Source: Cymodocea nodosa (taxonomy: Eukaryota > Streptophyta > Magnoliopsida > Alismatales > Cymodoceaceae). From it: 64,000 bases of DNA. Shown here in pieces: positions 26,350-38,776 of this stretch. The notes under the pieces were generated by a model, which was not told the DNA's origin, did not search any database, and was given only the letters and a program-made list of their open reading frames with translations. The position numbers and the translations under genes were made by a program. Position 1 is the first letter of the stretch; each line of letters opens with the position of its first letter. The stretch lies in assembly GCA_036874045.1 (NCBI GenBank), contig CM072343.1:16698001-16762000 (forward strand), given 5' to 3'.

Positions 26350-28020
26350 TATTGAGAATTTTGTTTTGATGATGTGTATCCAAACATTTAATTATTCATA
26401 TTTAAATCAATTAATTATGTTAGATAAGAAGAAAAATAAAAGACATCGATTTATACAAAAAATATTTTAAAGTTATATATTTGTTTGTACCAAATCTGTA
26501 AAATGCTAAACTATATAATATATCGTTAAGTTATACTATCTTTTTGTATAACTTATCATTAAATTAACATGTGTTTTTACTATTTAGCATGATATGTTTT
26601 TTTTACTTCATATATCTATATTATGTATTGCGCACATAAATAACTCGTTGAGTTAATGAAATGAAACGTTATAAGTCACATGAGAAACTCGTTAAGTTAT
26701 AAGCTTAAAAGTTTAAAATTTACGTGAGTAACTCGTTGAGTTAGCGAATGAAACGTTAAGTTGTATAATATAACTCGTTAAGTTAGTATTATGCACATGT
26801 TAAAATTTAAGTTTACGAATTTTCTACTGTATCATATGAGTTACACATGTTTAACTCGTTAAATTAACATGTGTTTTTTCTATTTAGCATGATATGTTTT
26901 TTTTACTTCATATATCTATATTATGTATTGTGCACATAAATAACTCGTTGAGTTAATGAAATGAAACGTTATAAGTCACATGAGAAACTCGTTAAGTTAT
27001 AAGCTTAAAAGTTTAAAATTTACGTGAGTAACTCGTTGAGTTAGCGAATGAAACGTTAAGTTGTATAATACAACTCGTTAAGTTAGTATTGTGCACATGT
27101 TAAAATTTAAGTTTACGAATTTTCTACTGTATCATATGAGTTACACATGTTTAACTCGTTAAATTAACATAACTGCATCCATTGAGTAGCATAATTGAAT
27201 ATTAAGACAATATGTTAGGTTAACATTATAAGCTTAAAAAGTGAATTTTTACTCATGATAAATATTATTGTTTAAACATTCGATACATATCACACGTATA
27301 TCACATGTTGAACTCATTGAGTTAGACGTATTGAGTTATAAATCTATTCTATTTTATACGTTTAATTAGTACTAACACAATGACTTGTTATTACACTTAA
27401 TGAAAAATTTTAAGCAAGAAAGTTTATTTGTAGGAATTTTTCAGAAAATCCAGAATCAATGATTCAAGAAAATTCGAAAGGAAAATGTAGAATATAACAT
27501 GTGTATTTCAAATTTTGAATTTGAAATTAAAATAGAAGATGTAAAGAGTGGAGATTGATTAAGTCATGAATGTGGAAGATATGCATGCAATATAAATTGA
27601 TCATATAACATATAGAATTCTCATTGATAAACACACTCTTACACATATACCCCATATACCTCTCAAGAGATAATTCTTGGAAGGAAGAGAATTCAGCAAC
27701 TTCAATGAAGAGTAAAAAGTTAGATATTTGTCATTGAATATTTGTAGTAGAAGAAGAACAAGGAAAGTAGAGTCTCAAATAGGGAGAAATATTTTTTAAT
27801 TCTATAATTTAGTTTTATTTGTTTGTATTCATGAAATTTATTAAATGAAGTATTTTATCATTATATTATTACACTTAAAATTTCTAAGAAGAATTGAATT
27901 GTATATTGTAATTGAAATTTTATATATAAAGTATTGAATAAAATAATATTTTGATTATAATTAAAATTGTTGAAAAATATAATTTATCTCTTTTTTGTGT
28001 AGTCTTTTTGATCCTTTACA
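26350..28020 (+). repeat. 3' LTR of the copia element
   Basis: Pairs with 17604-18990 from its first bases (the initial TG is mutated to TA) to the CA end. Length is 1671 bp because of a 300-bp internal tandem duplication. Confidence 0.88.
26571..27170. repeat. 300-bp tandem duplication inside the 3' LTR
   Basis: AAATTAACAT recurs at 26561, 26861 and 27161, exactly 300 bases apart. The two units (about 26571-26870 and 26871-27170) differ at only about four positions. Each holds several TAACTCGTTGAGTTA-like dyads. Confidence 0.92.
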
Positions 28021-31000
28021 AATATTTTCATAAACAAATTAATAGTGACGTGACATTATCGATTATGATTGAAGATTTAAAATTTATGGTTTAAGGGTTT
28101 TATTGTGGGTGCCCAAAATTAAATAGTGATGATATGTCTTGCATGTGACTGATGAGGGGTCAAAGAAGAACGAGAGGTATAGGGCCATTTCACTGGATGC
28201 TATAGATTTTTCTTGCCAGAGCAAACAATTTCTCTAGTTTGCTTCTTCTCCTCCACTTGCTGTCAATCATTAGCAACCAAAATGGCGTCTGTATCCATCT
28301 CTCCATTAACAACTGCCATCCAACCACACGTCTCCTTGGCAAGGTGAAGACCAGCGTAGCCTTTCGCTCCAAGTGGGCGATCATGACACGTACATCGATC
28401 CCCGTCATCATGACCCTCTTCTCCCTTGCCAATGACTTTTGACCTCGGCACCAACTCATCTTCGTTAACATCTACAACATCGTCATAAGCGCACTCCACG
28501 ACATTCCCATGCCAATCCAACCCATGATGAAGTCCCTCATCTTCTCAAGGCATGGACCAAGAGTTGAAAGGGGGTGTGATCTAATCACAACCATCCGTTA
28601 GTGACACTCACATCATTTTTGAATGTGGACACGAATATTTGTATTTTTCTGAAACATTAATTCCAAATAGGTCTTACGTAAGGAGAGTTTTAAAGGTTCA
28701 AGCGCATGGTCATGGTATAAGGTTTAAACCTATTATAATATTACCACCACTCATAAAAAGTGATTTGCAATCTAATTTTGATTAGGAAGAGGAAGTTGAA
28801 ATTAACATGTCATACAACCTGGCCTTCTTGTGGTTCATATCCTTAAAATCAACCCTCCTACCATGTAAAATCTTCTTATTCATATCGAAAGCCTCCCCTT
28901 CATCTCCTTGGGTTTCTTGAGGATTCTCCTTCTTTACGTGTTCATGTCTCTTGTCACCCTTCTTGTCATTATCTTCCTTATAAGCCTAGGCATCTTCAAG
29001 AAGCAAAACTCAACCAAAATGCTTGTGGAAATGGGGTGGAGAGTTGTTGAAGAGGAGAGGGCATCATAGATGCTTACGGAGTAAAGAAGAGAAGTGAATA
29101 GGGGAAAGAAATGAAGGGTGTTTATATAAAAAACCATGTGCTACTAGGGTTTTGTGTGTTCCTTAGAACACAATTGTTATGGATTTGGTATATTTCAACA
29201 ATCAATGGTACGTCGAAAAATAGATAGAATATATCTATCATTATTTTAGTATACCGTTGCATTTACTGGTATGTTAATTTAGTTCTAGTAAACCCATTAT
29301 CCTATATTCAATATATCTTTAGAAGATTTGATATTCTGTTTTTTGTTTAATATATGACTAAAAATTTTAGATAAAAATCCATCAACCAATATCATTTGAA
29401 TGACAAAAATACTGGTCCCCCAAGTGATAATAAAGGGCAGATGTAGAAAAATGGCACTATCAAAAAAAAGTCAAAAAGGATAGAAGAAAGATGGTTGAAA
29501 GTAATGACAATGGGAGAAAATGATATCTAATGAAGTTTTTGGGATAAACTTTCTGTAAGAAAATTAGGTTTCCCTTTAAAAATTTGCACTCGTATTGTTC
29601 ATGCATTCACAGTCATTCATGTTTATAGTAACTTAATTATATAGAATTCCATGTATGCATTTATATTAAAAACAGTTTGTATTGTAGTATTTGTATTTAT
29701 GGTAACTTATTATTTAAAAATTTCCTTTAAGCCTCGCTGAACACGCTAACATCAGGAAGATTTTATGTGGGAATATATCCAGTTTTAGATGAAAATAAAA
29801 TGTAAGAAGTCCTTTTTCTCAAGGAGATAATGTTTTCATTTTCTTCACTCGAACCACTTCCAAGATAAGACAAGATCAATTAAATCAGTTGCACGTGATT
29901 GATTCAGTTTTCCCATGAGCTCCAGCCATGGTAGTTGAAAAGTCTAATTTAAGATTAATTAGCTAAGTGATTGATCTTATATCATATAAACTTAGGTTTC
30001 ATTTCTCTCCGATCAATATGAAACTTTTACTCAACATGGTTTTTTTTCTCTTTTCACTTGTAACTTATTTATATGTCTTCTTGATAGGTACTTACACGAA
30101 GAATCTACTTATAAAAGTTCGATTCAAAATTAATCAGTGAATAACGAAAAGTCTGAAGTTTTATTTACTTTAACTTACCAACAGTGATTTGAAAGGAAAG
30201 TGACCAAAATATTATTTTTATGCGTTCTGCAAGGTGCAAGGGAATTAGTCGAAACATCGTTAATACGTGAAGCCACAACCACTACAGGTCAAAGTCATTT
30301 AATACATACATGTATATATTTCATGCAACCAAACCAAGGGCTAATAAATGCCATGCACGTTGCTATGAAATCCCGCCCCCTGACCTTATTTTATACACTA
30401 TGAATAATAAATCAACCATAGGCCAGCTGATCGATACCACGCTAGGTTTTTTTTTAAAATGTCTTTTCATGTTTGAAACCTTAAAAGAAATGAAAATAAA
30501 GTGAGAGGGGACTGACCATAGATAGCACCGGCAAACATCCGGAATCGAGTGGTGGTGAAACACCATTGGGGCAGTCGTAGAAAGAAAACCTGCAACAGAT
30601 ACCTGGGATGTTCTCAAAAAAAAGCACCTGGAAAGGATTAGTGTATTCCGACTACTCTGATTCCAACACTAATAATTTTTTTATGGAGGTAATATATTCT
30701 ATGATTCTTTTCCCTCAAGTAGAAGACTGACACGATTCCAACACACAAAAAAATTACCCTGAAGGGATAACCAAATTTCAAAGAGTCACAAGTGGCACAG
30801 ATCTAGACTAAATTTTCTGATCATCAGAGTAGACTGCCTGATTTCAAGGCAGCATCACAAGTTGCACTGTTCTAAACAAATTTTTATTATCACAGCGTGT
30901 ACTGCTAGATTTCAATGCATCACAAGCGGCACATATCTAAACTAATCACTTCGTACTCCTATCTCTTTATTTTTTTTGGTTGAAGGTAATATATTTCTCA

Positions 31001-32040
31001 GATTCAAATTCAAGAGGACTTATTCAATTATTCTTTTATCTTAATAATCATTGGAACAGACATCCACTTCTAAATTGATCTCTCCGGAAGACACGAGTTT
31101 ACTGAACCAGAAAAAAAGACCTAAAGCACCAAACTCCAAAAGAAAGGAAAGCCACAAAACAGGTATTGCGCTGTTTATTGATGCGGTAGAAAGATCAAAG
31201 TAAAGCAGTCCAAGACAAAGGGAAGAACTTCATGTATACCCAGTAACTTTTGCTTATGTACAAATTACGGAAAATGCAATAAATCAAAAGGCCTTAATCA
31301 TAGAATAATATGCAGAAGAGAAAACTGGCGCAGGCTACAAAACCATGCTTCTTTTCGAGTCATTAAACCTACAGATATACTTGTCTTATGTATCGCACAA
31401 GGCATGAGTTTTTCGCAGAAGAAGATTGAAGATATTGTCGAGCATCAACAAATGAATGCAATGAGAAAAAAAATTGATTTTCACTGATTTTGTAAGAGCA
31501 TGGTAATACCCCATTAAAAACAATTGATAGATTACAGTCTGAAAGAGTCTACATATCTTGACATCCACCGCTCAAAACTTATGTGAATGTGAAAAATAGA
31601 CAAAAAAATAAAATGGACTGCATGTTTAGAACATTTGCTAGTTGGGACCAAAAGGAAACAAAAGGATCACGGATGAAACAACAAAAAGACACAACCTTGG
31701 TTTAGTAGAAAGGGTTGTCATAACTGTCAGCTTGAATCCCGCATAGCTGTTGGGCCGTCTTAAAAGGATAGACTTGACAACAACTGAAACCACAAATTAG
31801 AACGCACAGGTTGAAGGCCACATATGGTAGAGCCGTATGTTTGACTTGATTCAAGAATCCAACATAAAACAATATATGTTAGAACTTATCATAAAAGGCA
31901 TGAACATATATCGAATAGGGAAACCAAAGCTGACCAGTCCTGGTCAATTTTCTCTATTACCTTGTTTGCTGGTGCTGATTTATCTATCCAACTCCGCCTT
32001 TACAAACTCCTCTAATGGTGGCTGGTTGGCTGGCTAGCAC
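28021..32040. other. Intergenic region, no firm gene
   Basis: 28150-28560 is GC-richer and open on both strands (minus 28263-28520 and 28190-28471) but belongs to no family I recognise. 28880-29070 reads as a hydrophobic plus-strand segment without a start and may be a gene relic. The rest is AT-rich. 31000-32040 includes the 3' untranslated region of the minus-strand bHLH gene. Confidence 0.4.
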
Positions 32041-33879
32041 CTACGCAGAAAATGCATCCATCAGCCTGTCCTTCACCACTTGCTCGGAACCTTGTGATTT
32101 GATCACAAAGGTGTGGAAAACCATGTCATTCCCAGCCGAGAATTTTGACTCAACAACATTCATCTGAGCTTCTTTGAATATATTGATGACCCTAGAGACT
32201 GGGTGAGACTCCAAGGGGCAGCTTACACTCACGACTACTTCGTCTTGTCCTGTTTGAACATCGATCTCTGGTCGAGCCATTGGCACCCCATAATCCACCA
32301 AATTAATATCTAAACATCTCTCCCTTTCTGATTCCATGTCCTTGACCTTTTTCTGCAGGTCGGTGATGTAGGATATGGCATCCCCAAGGAGTGACGCCTT
32401 GTCCATCTTGGAGATGTTGGGCACAACTGCTCTTAGCGCATAGAACCGCTGGTTCAACTTCTCACGCCTTTGGCGTTCCGCTTCTACATGGTTGAGAGGC
32501 TCCTCTCTCCCGTTTGCTGGCTTCCGTCCCCTCTTCCGGGGTCTCCTCTCTTCTAACAAGGGACCAGCTTTCTCCTCCTTGCACGAGGCTTCCATGTCCG
32601 ATTGTTCCCTTTCTAAACTACCAAGGCGAGAAACCACGGGCCCAACACCTGAAGCAGTCGCGCCCGAGAAATCAATCTGCCTTGGTGTCTGCTGCTGCGA
32701 TGGCTTCCGTAACGTGAAGCGATTCAGATTGTGTTCCGCCTTCGTACCGTTACCGTGGTGAGTAAACGATCTATTCGAAGCTTCTGCTTCATCGCCCATC
32801 AGGAAAATCCCACTGCCACCCAGCTTCCGTTGGATACCATTCATCACAATTGGGCGGGAATTTATAAGAGTGGGCTGGCTCCAGCCGAGAACGGGCGGAG
32901 CAACTCTTTGGAACGGAGTGAATGCCATCCTATCGCCGACATCACCGGTTTTCGGCACCTCCCAGGAGTGTTCCTTCTTTGTAGCAGCAGCAGATGGCTT
33001 CTCGCTCGACGGACCCCAGCCGAGATTCAGTTCCTTACCGAAAATCTTCTGCAATTCTTCTTTCCTCTTCTCACAACCACCACCGGCACCGCCGAGTGCC
33101 AATTTCGTCACATCGGCAGACGCATTCTCATCCATCGTCTCAGGACACAATACAGACTTTATCCCCTGCAGTAGCTCCGCCTTCTCCGGCATGACGACCA
33201 CCGAGCCCAGTTCAAGCACCCCGGCAGCCGACGGCAGGAACACTATGGTACGAATTCCGGCAGACCTAGCGAGAAACCCTCTAAAACAGTAATCGTAATT
33301 CCCTTCCTTGGACCTCACATCCGAAATCCACATGTGCTTCCCGGACAAGAGCACTCTCCCGGGAGACCCCTCGCCGCGAGGGAACGAGAAATACATTGAT
33401 GCGAGGAAGAACATTTCCATGTCCGTTACCCTGTCGAGCTTGACCGTGTAATTCTCCTCATCCGCCATCCCAAACACCAGGTGCAGTTTCTGCAGAACCT
33501 TCTTCTTCATATCCTGCCTCACCTCATCCACCGCAGCCGCAGCCACCTGGTGTTGGTGAAGGTGCTGCTGCTCCGCCTCATCCCCTTCCCTTGGTTCCCT
33601 GCAGTACCCATCCCCCCATCCCAGCACCATCTCCCCTGCGTTGGACCTCGAGATCTGCCAGAAAATTGCATAATTCCAGGAGGAGCTCGGCCCTTCGACG
33701 AACTCCACTAGCTTGTTCTGAAGGTCCCCATCCCCGTCCCCCACCGCCGCCACGAGCCCCTCGGATGATGCATGGTTTGTCGTGATGTAGTCAAACGCCT
33801 GCCTCCCCATCACCTTCACAGCCATCTCCTTCTCCTCCTCCGTCCAGATCGGCGCCCTTCCTTCATCTCCACTCTCCAT
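32041..33879 (-). CDS. bHLH transcription factor, subgroup IIId (JAM/bHLH13-like), 612 aa
   Basis: Nuclear DNA-binding factor. Close relatives (Arabidopsis bHLH13/JAM2, bHLH3, bHLH17) bind G-boxes, contact JAZ proteins and repress jasmonate responses in opposition to MYC2. Residues 20-235 form the bHLH-MYC_N domain ([15 protein letters not shown], then [14 protein letters not shown] at 66-79 and [10 protein letters not shown]). A variable middle follows. [20 protein letters not shown] precedes the basic region and helix-loop-helix at 464-512, with DNA-contact residues H464, E468 and R472. Residues 540-612 resemble an ACT-like dimerisation tail. Single exon, as in relatives. The frame is open upstream to 34098, but MESGDEG at 33879 is the family-like start. 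No truncation is seen. The exact orthologue is uncertain. Confidence 0.95.
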   Translation of the reverse strand: MESGDEGRAPIWTEEEKEMAVKVMGRQAFDYITTNHASSEGLVAAVGDGDGDLQNKLVEFVEGPSSSWNYAIFWQISRSNAGEMVLGWGDGYCREPREGDEAEQQHLHQHQVAAAAVDEVRQDMKKKVLQKLHLVFGMADEENYTVKLDRVTDMEMFFLASMYFSFPRGEGSPGRVLLSGKHMWISDVRSKEGNYDYCFRGFLARSAGIRTIVFLPSAAGVLELGSVVVMPEKAELLQGIKSVLCPETMDENASADVTKLALGGAGGGCEKRKEELQKIFGKELNLGWGPSSEKPSAAATKKEHSWEVPKTGDVGDRMAFTPFQRVAPPVLGWSQPTLINSRPIVMNGIQRKLGGSGIFLMGDEAEASNRSFTHHGNGTKAEHNLNRFTLRKPSQQQTPRQIDFSGATASGVGPVVSRLGSLEREQSDMEASCKEEKAGPLLEERRPRKRGRKPANGREEPLNHVEAERQRREKLNQRFYALRAVVPNISKMDKASLLGDAISYITDLQKKVKDMESERERCLDINLVDYGVPMARPEIDVQTGQDEVVVSVSCPLESHPVSRVINIFKEAQMNVVESKFSAGNDMVFHTFVIKSQGSEQVVKDRLMDAFSA

Positions 33880-34291
33880 CGCCACCCTTATCAACACCAC
33901 CACCACCACCACCGGCGGTTGCGAAAACGCTATCCTTGGGTAGGCAACGACCAATCCAACCAGAGAGTGGCCTGCCCCAGAGAAGAAAAAACAAGAACCA
34001 GGAGGAAGATGGAGATCTGAAGCGAGAGGGCGAAAAAGGAGGAAGAAACCGAAGCAACGGTGATTTGGGGGGATTACGAGAAGGAGAGGAGGCATCAAGT
34101 ACGAGACCCTCGTAGTTCAACATTGGGTGGTGAAACCTGACACGAGAAACTGGTACGACATCGTCGTAGTAGAAAATGGTGACGGAGGAACTTGACACGA
34201 CGAAGGGGCATAGCCAACGCCCCCTTTACGGTTCAGGAGTCGTGACTTTCTTATTTTGGGGCGAAATGCGGAAGGCGTGGTTGAAAAAGGT

Positions 34292-34304
34292 AACGTGTCA
34301 CGTT
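34292..34304. promoter_or_regulatory. AACGTG/CACGTT palindromic pair, distal bHLH promoter
   Basis: AACGTGTCACGTT: two T/G-box half sites (AACGTG) in inverted orientation, one base apart. It lies about 415 bp upstream of the bHLH start codon. T/G-boxes are known binding sites of MYC-type bHLH proteins, so auto- or cross-regulation is possible. Confidence 0.6.
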
Positions 34305-34323
34305 TTGCACGAATAATTTGCGG

Positions 34324-34336
34324 AACGTGCCACGTT
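34324..34336. promoter_or_regulatory. Second AACGTG/CACGTT palindromic pair
   Basis: AACGTGCCACGTT repeats the same arrangement 32 bp further upstream. Additional ACGT cores follow at 34436-34443 (GCCACGTC) and 34463-34469 (TACGTGG, ABRE-like). Confidence 0.6.
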
Positions 34337-34499
34337 TTTCTTTGTTTTATTGTTATCGTATTTTTATTTTTAATCTTTCCTTGGTGATTTGTAGGCCGGG
34401 CGAGAGTGGCGAGTGGAGGCCACGAGGTCTCGTGTGCCACGTCAGACACAGTATTCTCCCCCTACGTGGAATTTCTCCAATTTTTTTTTCTTTCTTATG

Positions 34500-35740
34500 T
34501 GCGGTATATATATATTTTAGACAATCTTATATTCGAATCGCGAATATATGATCTAACTAACAGGGGAGCAGTTAGAATGAACCTTTATATTTATTTCTCA
34601 GAGAATGTTTTTTTTACATGACTTATATATTTTGTACGGTCGTATGTTCGAACTGTAAGTACAGAAGTTCATGCATGTAACTTAACACGTGTTTATTTCC
34701 AAAAAAATGTTTTTTTATTATTATTTATAATGTATATGTTTTGAAGAACTGCATGTTAAAACTGTAGGTGTAAAGGTTTGAACACCTAACTTTACCAGCG
34801 AAATGGTAACTAAATTCGCAGTATAAGAGAAAACTATATATACAAAAACTTAAAAATTAACTAAAATAGAAAAAATTTCAATTCTACTGTTCAAGAAAAA
34901 TGAATTACAAAGTATCCTCCAACTTCAACATCTTTCATATCAACAGTATTAAATTGACTATGCAAAATTCAACGTTCTTGAAATCAATCTCGACCCAAGT
35001 TGTCAATTAAATATGATAAATCTAGAAACCTTCGTCCAATTGATGTCTAAAGCTATAACACCAGAAAATATCATGGCATTAAGACTAGAAGCAGATACAA
35101 AATAAACTTGCAAAAAATAATTTAAAATTTTAATTTTAACGACAAAGTTATAAAATATATTTTGTCGCATTTCAGAGAAAGTAAAAGGCATGCCATGAAG
35201 TTCGAGGGCGGTGGATTTTTTTTTGGGAGGCAGGTAGAACTTCATGTAAATAAAATTCTGGTTATATTAACCACATTCAGATCAAGGAAAAGAATAACAA
35301 AGTTTCAGATAAAGATGAGAATAAAGAGAGATACAGTAAAAGATCGATCTAACGAAACAACAAGATCAAAGCATTTTATTCTAAAGCAGCTCAATAGACA
35401 AGCACCAAGCAGGGCTCTTATTAGTTCTAATGCAGATAAATTAGGGCTTTAATTTCTGAAGTGCATAAAATAGTATGTTAGTACCATTTCATCGTATTTA
35501 AATTCTAATAATTGAAATAGTGACAATTTTAATAAAAGAGGTACAAAAAAATTTTGCATTCTTAATGGTAATCAATAATGGCATGTGTTATTTTGTGAAA
35601 GCCATAACATTATCTTTGATAAGCAAGTGTCGATATTATCAAAGGTATAATTTTATTGAAACTATTCAATGAGTAATAAAATAATGTCAAAAGTTAAAAA
35701 ATCATGAAGGAATAAGTAGAATAAGCAGAATACATATTAA
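34500..35740. other. AT-rich intergenic DNA
   Basis: No gene seen. It ends with the TAA (35738-35740) that flanks the Harbinger element. Confidence 0.4.
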
Positions 35741-36047
35741 AAATTTGTTTGTGTACCTAGAAAACGACGAAAAGAAAATGACGAAAAACATCGAAAAGGA
35801 AAATAACAGAAATTAACGAAAAATTTATAAAAAATCAGAGTGTTTGTGCACGTAACATAAAATGACGGAATTTGAAAAACGTGTGTTTGTGCATGTAATA
35901 GAAAATGACGAAAAATTATAGAATGTAAATTATGTATGCTTATTCATATATTAGAAAATATTGAAGACTAACTCAATTCAATATTTATTGTTCATGTTTG
36001 GAAGATAGAGAATAAGAAAATTTGTCATTTACAACATAAAATACATA

Positions 36048-37464
36048 TTATATCTCTCTATTGTTCCAGATATCTCTCATAATATTAGCACGTATTGTAT
36101 CAGCAATTTGTTTTCTATAATCCTGACTTGATTCAATAGTAGTAGATGTAGCTTCTTCTGTAAAAGTTTGTTGAACATTATCATCTGGCATTCCTTGTAA
36201 TTCTTATTGCTCATCTTCAAGTAAATCTATTTTGTCTACTTTCTGAATAAAATTGTGAACTAAAAAACATGCCAATACAATCTTTCCTTGTGTGTTCAAA
36301 AGGAAATGGCATATAACCTCGTAAAATTGAGAATCGATGTTTGACTATTCCAAATGTACGTTCAATTACTGTCTTTAACTGTGAATGCCTATAATTGAAA
36401 TTTTCAATTACATTCATTGGAAGTCTATTAGCATTATAATCATTCAAGTGATATCTTACACCTCGAAATGGTACAATAAATTCTAGCCTATTAGGAAAAC
36501 CAGCATCTTCCAAGTAATATTTACTTGTAATTTATATAGAAGTTTAGAATATAATGTTAGAAACATTAATTCTACAATTTCTACTATACATAAGTATTCA
36601 CATTATTTTTATTAGTATCATACCTGATGGAATCTTAAAAGCATTACGTTGAGAAAGTACATCATGAAGAATACGAGCATCAACTGCTGATCCTTCCCAT
36701 CCACTAAGAACATAAATAATTTCCATATCAAAATTACATGCTACTAATACATTTTGTGATAATTCACCTTTTCTATTCCTCCAACATGTAGTTTCTTCAC
36801 CATAAATTGTATCTTTGACATGAGTACCATCAATTACTCCAATGCAATCCTAAAAGAAAAAATAGTATACATAATAAAGACCACTACATAGTAAAGAAGA
36901 CATTGAAATATAACATTAACTCACCTTGAAATAAGGATAAACATGCCGATCATTTTGAATTTGTGCTGGTGTTGATGATTCTTGCTTAGCTAATAGTTTA
37001 TATCCTACTTTTAAAATTCCATTCAACATTTCATTGAAATATGTACTAATTGTCTAACCAGATCGACGAAAGCGTTCAGTACTTACACCATATCTTTGAT
37101 TTTGTCCAATTGTAACTAAAAATATTGCCACCTTTTCTTTCACATTCATACATCTACTATCTTGCACTACCCCTTCACGTCTCAAAAAACTACAAAAGTG
37201 GAAGAATACATGTTGATTCATTCTATAAATTTTCCTACAATTATATACTTGATTAGGTAAAGATGGATTTAATAATGTAGTAATATATTCTTGTCCTTCT
37301 TTGCTGTATATTCTAGAAGTACTCCTTGCAACATAATTCACAGCACTTGCAAAAGTAGTTATGAATTTCCATGCTTTCATCAGATATAAGAGTATTTGTT
37401 CTTGTTCTGCCTCTTCCTCTTCCATAAGTGCTTTCAGAAGTTTCATGTTTGCATTTGTGTCCAT
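36048..37464 (-). pseudogene. Harbinger transposase (DDE_Tnp_4 type), broken
   Basis: Nuclease that would cut and move the element. Starts at ATG 37464 with an acidic N-terminus, then the helix-turn-helix-like region (QVYNCRKIYRMNQHVFFHF, near 37240). Catalytic residues are visible: Asp in DGTHVKDTIYGEE (near 36820), Asp in SGWEGSAVDARIL (near 36690) and Glu in VIERTFGIVKHRF (near 36350). An intron-like gap lies at about 36850-36930 and another near 36520-36625. Breaks: a stop right after FRRSG (near 37056), a one-base shift near 36290 and a stop near 36207. The C-terminal frame (HNFIQKVDKIDLLEDE) ends at TAA 36048-36050. Confidence 0.88.
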
Positions 37465-37797
37465 TTGTAGTAAGTAAAAATACCTACAAAAAAAATACTA
37501 GATAGACAATAATATTTACATCAGATGATGACAATAACAATCTACATTAGAACATAATAAAAATATCTAATACATCATCAACATACATAACATTAAATAA
37601 CATGAAACATTATCTTCTACATCATCAATATCAACAACATACATAACATTCAACAACATAATACCACCAACAACATTCATAATAATAGCAAGGCCTTAAT
37701 AACAATGTTTACTGCCTAACATCAACAACATTCTTCATTTCATATTATGTCTTAACCAAGTTAGTCTCATGTCCTACGATAAACCTAAAAATATTCT

Positions 37798-38776
37798 TCA
37801 TTTTTGATGATTTTCTAATAACGTCATTGCATTATATACTTCATCTTCATTTAGCTCACTTAGTTCAAGCAATGATGGAATAATGTCTAATTCATTTCTT
37901 TCTTCATTGTGTTGGAGTCTTAAGAATCCATTTCTTTCTTCCTCAGCTTTGGCTATACGTTCCATTATCTATATTTTAGTTCTATTACACTCTTTATATT
38001 CTTGTAAAAATTCTTTCATGTCCATTTCCATATCCCTAACTGATGCTGCCATCTTCTCAGATGATTCTGCATGAAGACGAGCTCGTGAGTGCTTCTTTTT
38101 AGAATCCAATTTTTGTGAAGATGGTGTTGACATATCATCACTAGATGGTATTGGACATGTGATGTTATTGAAGTTACTGGATAGAGATATGTCATCATTT
38201 AAATTAACATCTTCAGACTCATAGAAGTCCATAGATACTGCGCTTGTTCCTCCTCCAGCAACACTTGTCTGAAAAATTAACTTCAACTGCTCATATATTG
38301 TACATGACTTTCCTTTCAAGGTGGCACATTCAGGATGACTCTACAAATGAAGAAGAAATATAATAAGTACAAAATAAAGTATATATAAAATAAGAGAGAA
38401 ACATGTGCATCATAATAATTAAAGTCAACTTCACAAATTCTTCCTAAATTTCATCAGGTACAGATGTATGACCACTTATATAGTCCCATCCCCATCCACT
38501 TTGATTGGCAATCTTGCTATAATTTTTATACATTTGCCGCCAGGTCTTCAAACGACTATCAATATTTTTTTTCTCTAACTCAGCATTTGTTTTCAAATTG
38601 TAAGCTTTGATTACTTCAATCCATGTGTCCACTCTAATCTTGCCATCAGGTGTTTTGGCATTTCCTTGATTAATAGTATCACAAAGAATATTTAAGATCA
38701 TTTCATCATCTTTCTGACTCCATGTGAAATTTTTTCTTGATGTAGTATTCTTTCCATGACCATTGCTTTCTGCCAT
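37798..38776 (-). pseudogene. Myb/SANT-like DNA-binding protein of the Harbinger element, broken
   Basis: Second gene of the superfamily; it binds the element ends and helps the transposase into the nucleus. The first exon (38444-38776) has the trihelix-like Myb_DNA-bind_3 fold (FTWSQKDDEMILNILCDTI, then RLKTWRQMYKNYSKI). A tryptophan codon seems to have become TAG right after SVPDEI. After a short intron with AG near 38340, the reading continues with a Ser-rich linker (38319-37969), meets a stop near 37968, and then a charged tail ends at TGA 37798-37800. Confidence 0.85.

Larger units (their letters stand above)
17604..28020 (+). mobile_element. Sirevirus-like Ty1/copia retrotransposon, complete but inactive
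   Basis: Parts in order: 5' LTR 17604-18990, tRNA-Met-type primer site, gag with a degenerate zinc knuckle and a coiled-coil tail, protease, integrase, reverse transcriptase, RNase H, polypurine tract and 3' LTR 26350-28020. Flanks AACAT and AATAT look like a decayed 5-bp target duplication. The order protease-integrase-RT defines copia. The lysine-rich coiled-coil extension of gag and the polypurine tract shape resemble Sireviruses (Maximus/SIRE). Frames are full of stops and the LTRs differ widely, so the insertion is old. A solo LTR (19354-21484) interrupts gag. Confidence 0.9.

Noticed and set aside
28880-29070. Hydrophobic plus-strand stretch resembling a membrane segment
   Set aside because: No start codon, no recognisable family, in AT-rich intergenic DNA.
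32731-33292. Plus-strand frames of up to 147 codons opposite the bHLH gene
   Set aside because: Antisense shadows of a well-supported coding sequence.
33863-34198. Minus-strand 111-codon frame overlapping the bHLH start, a possible upstream ORF
   Set aside because: Transcription start is unknown and the frame is Pro/Gly/Ser composition-driven; not enough to call a uORF.
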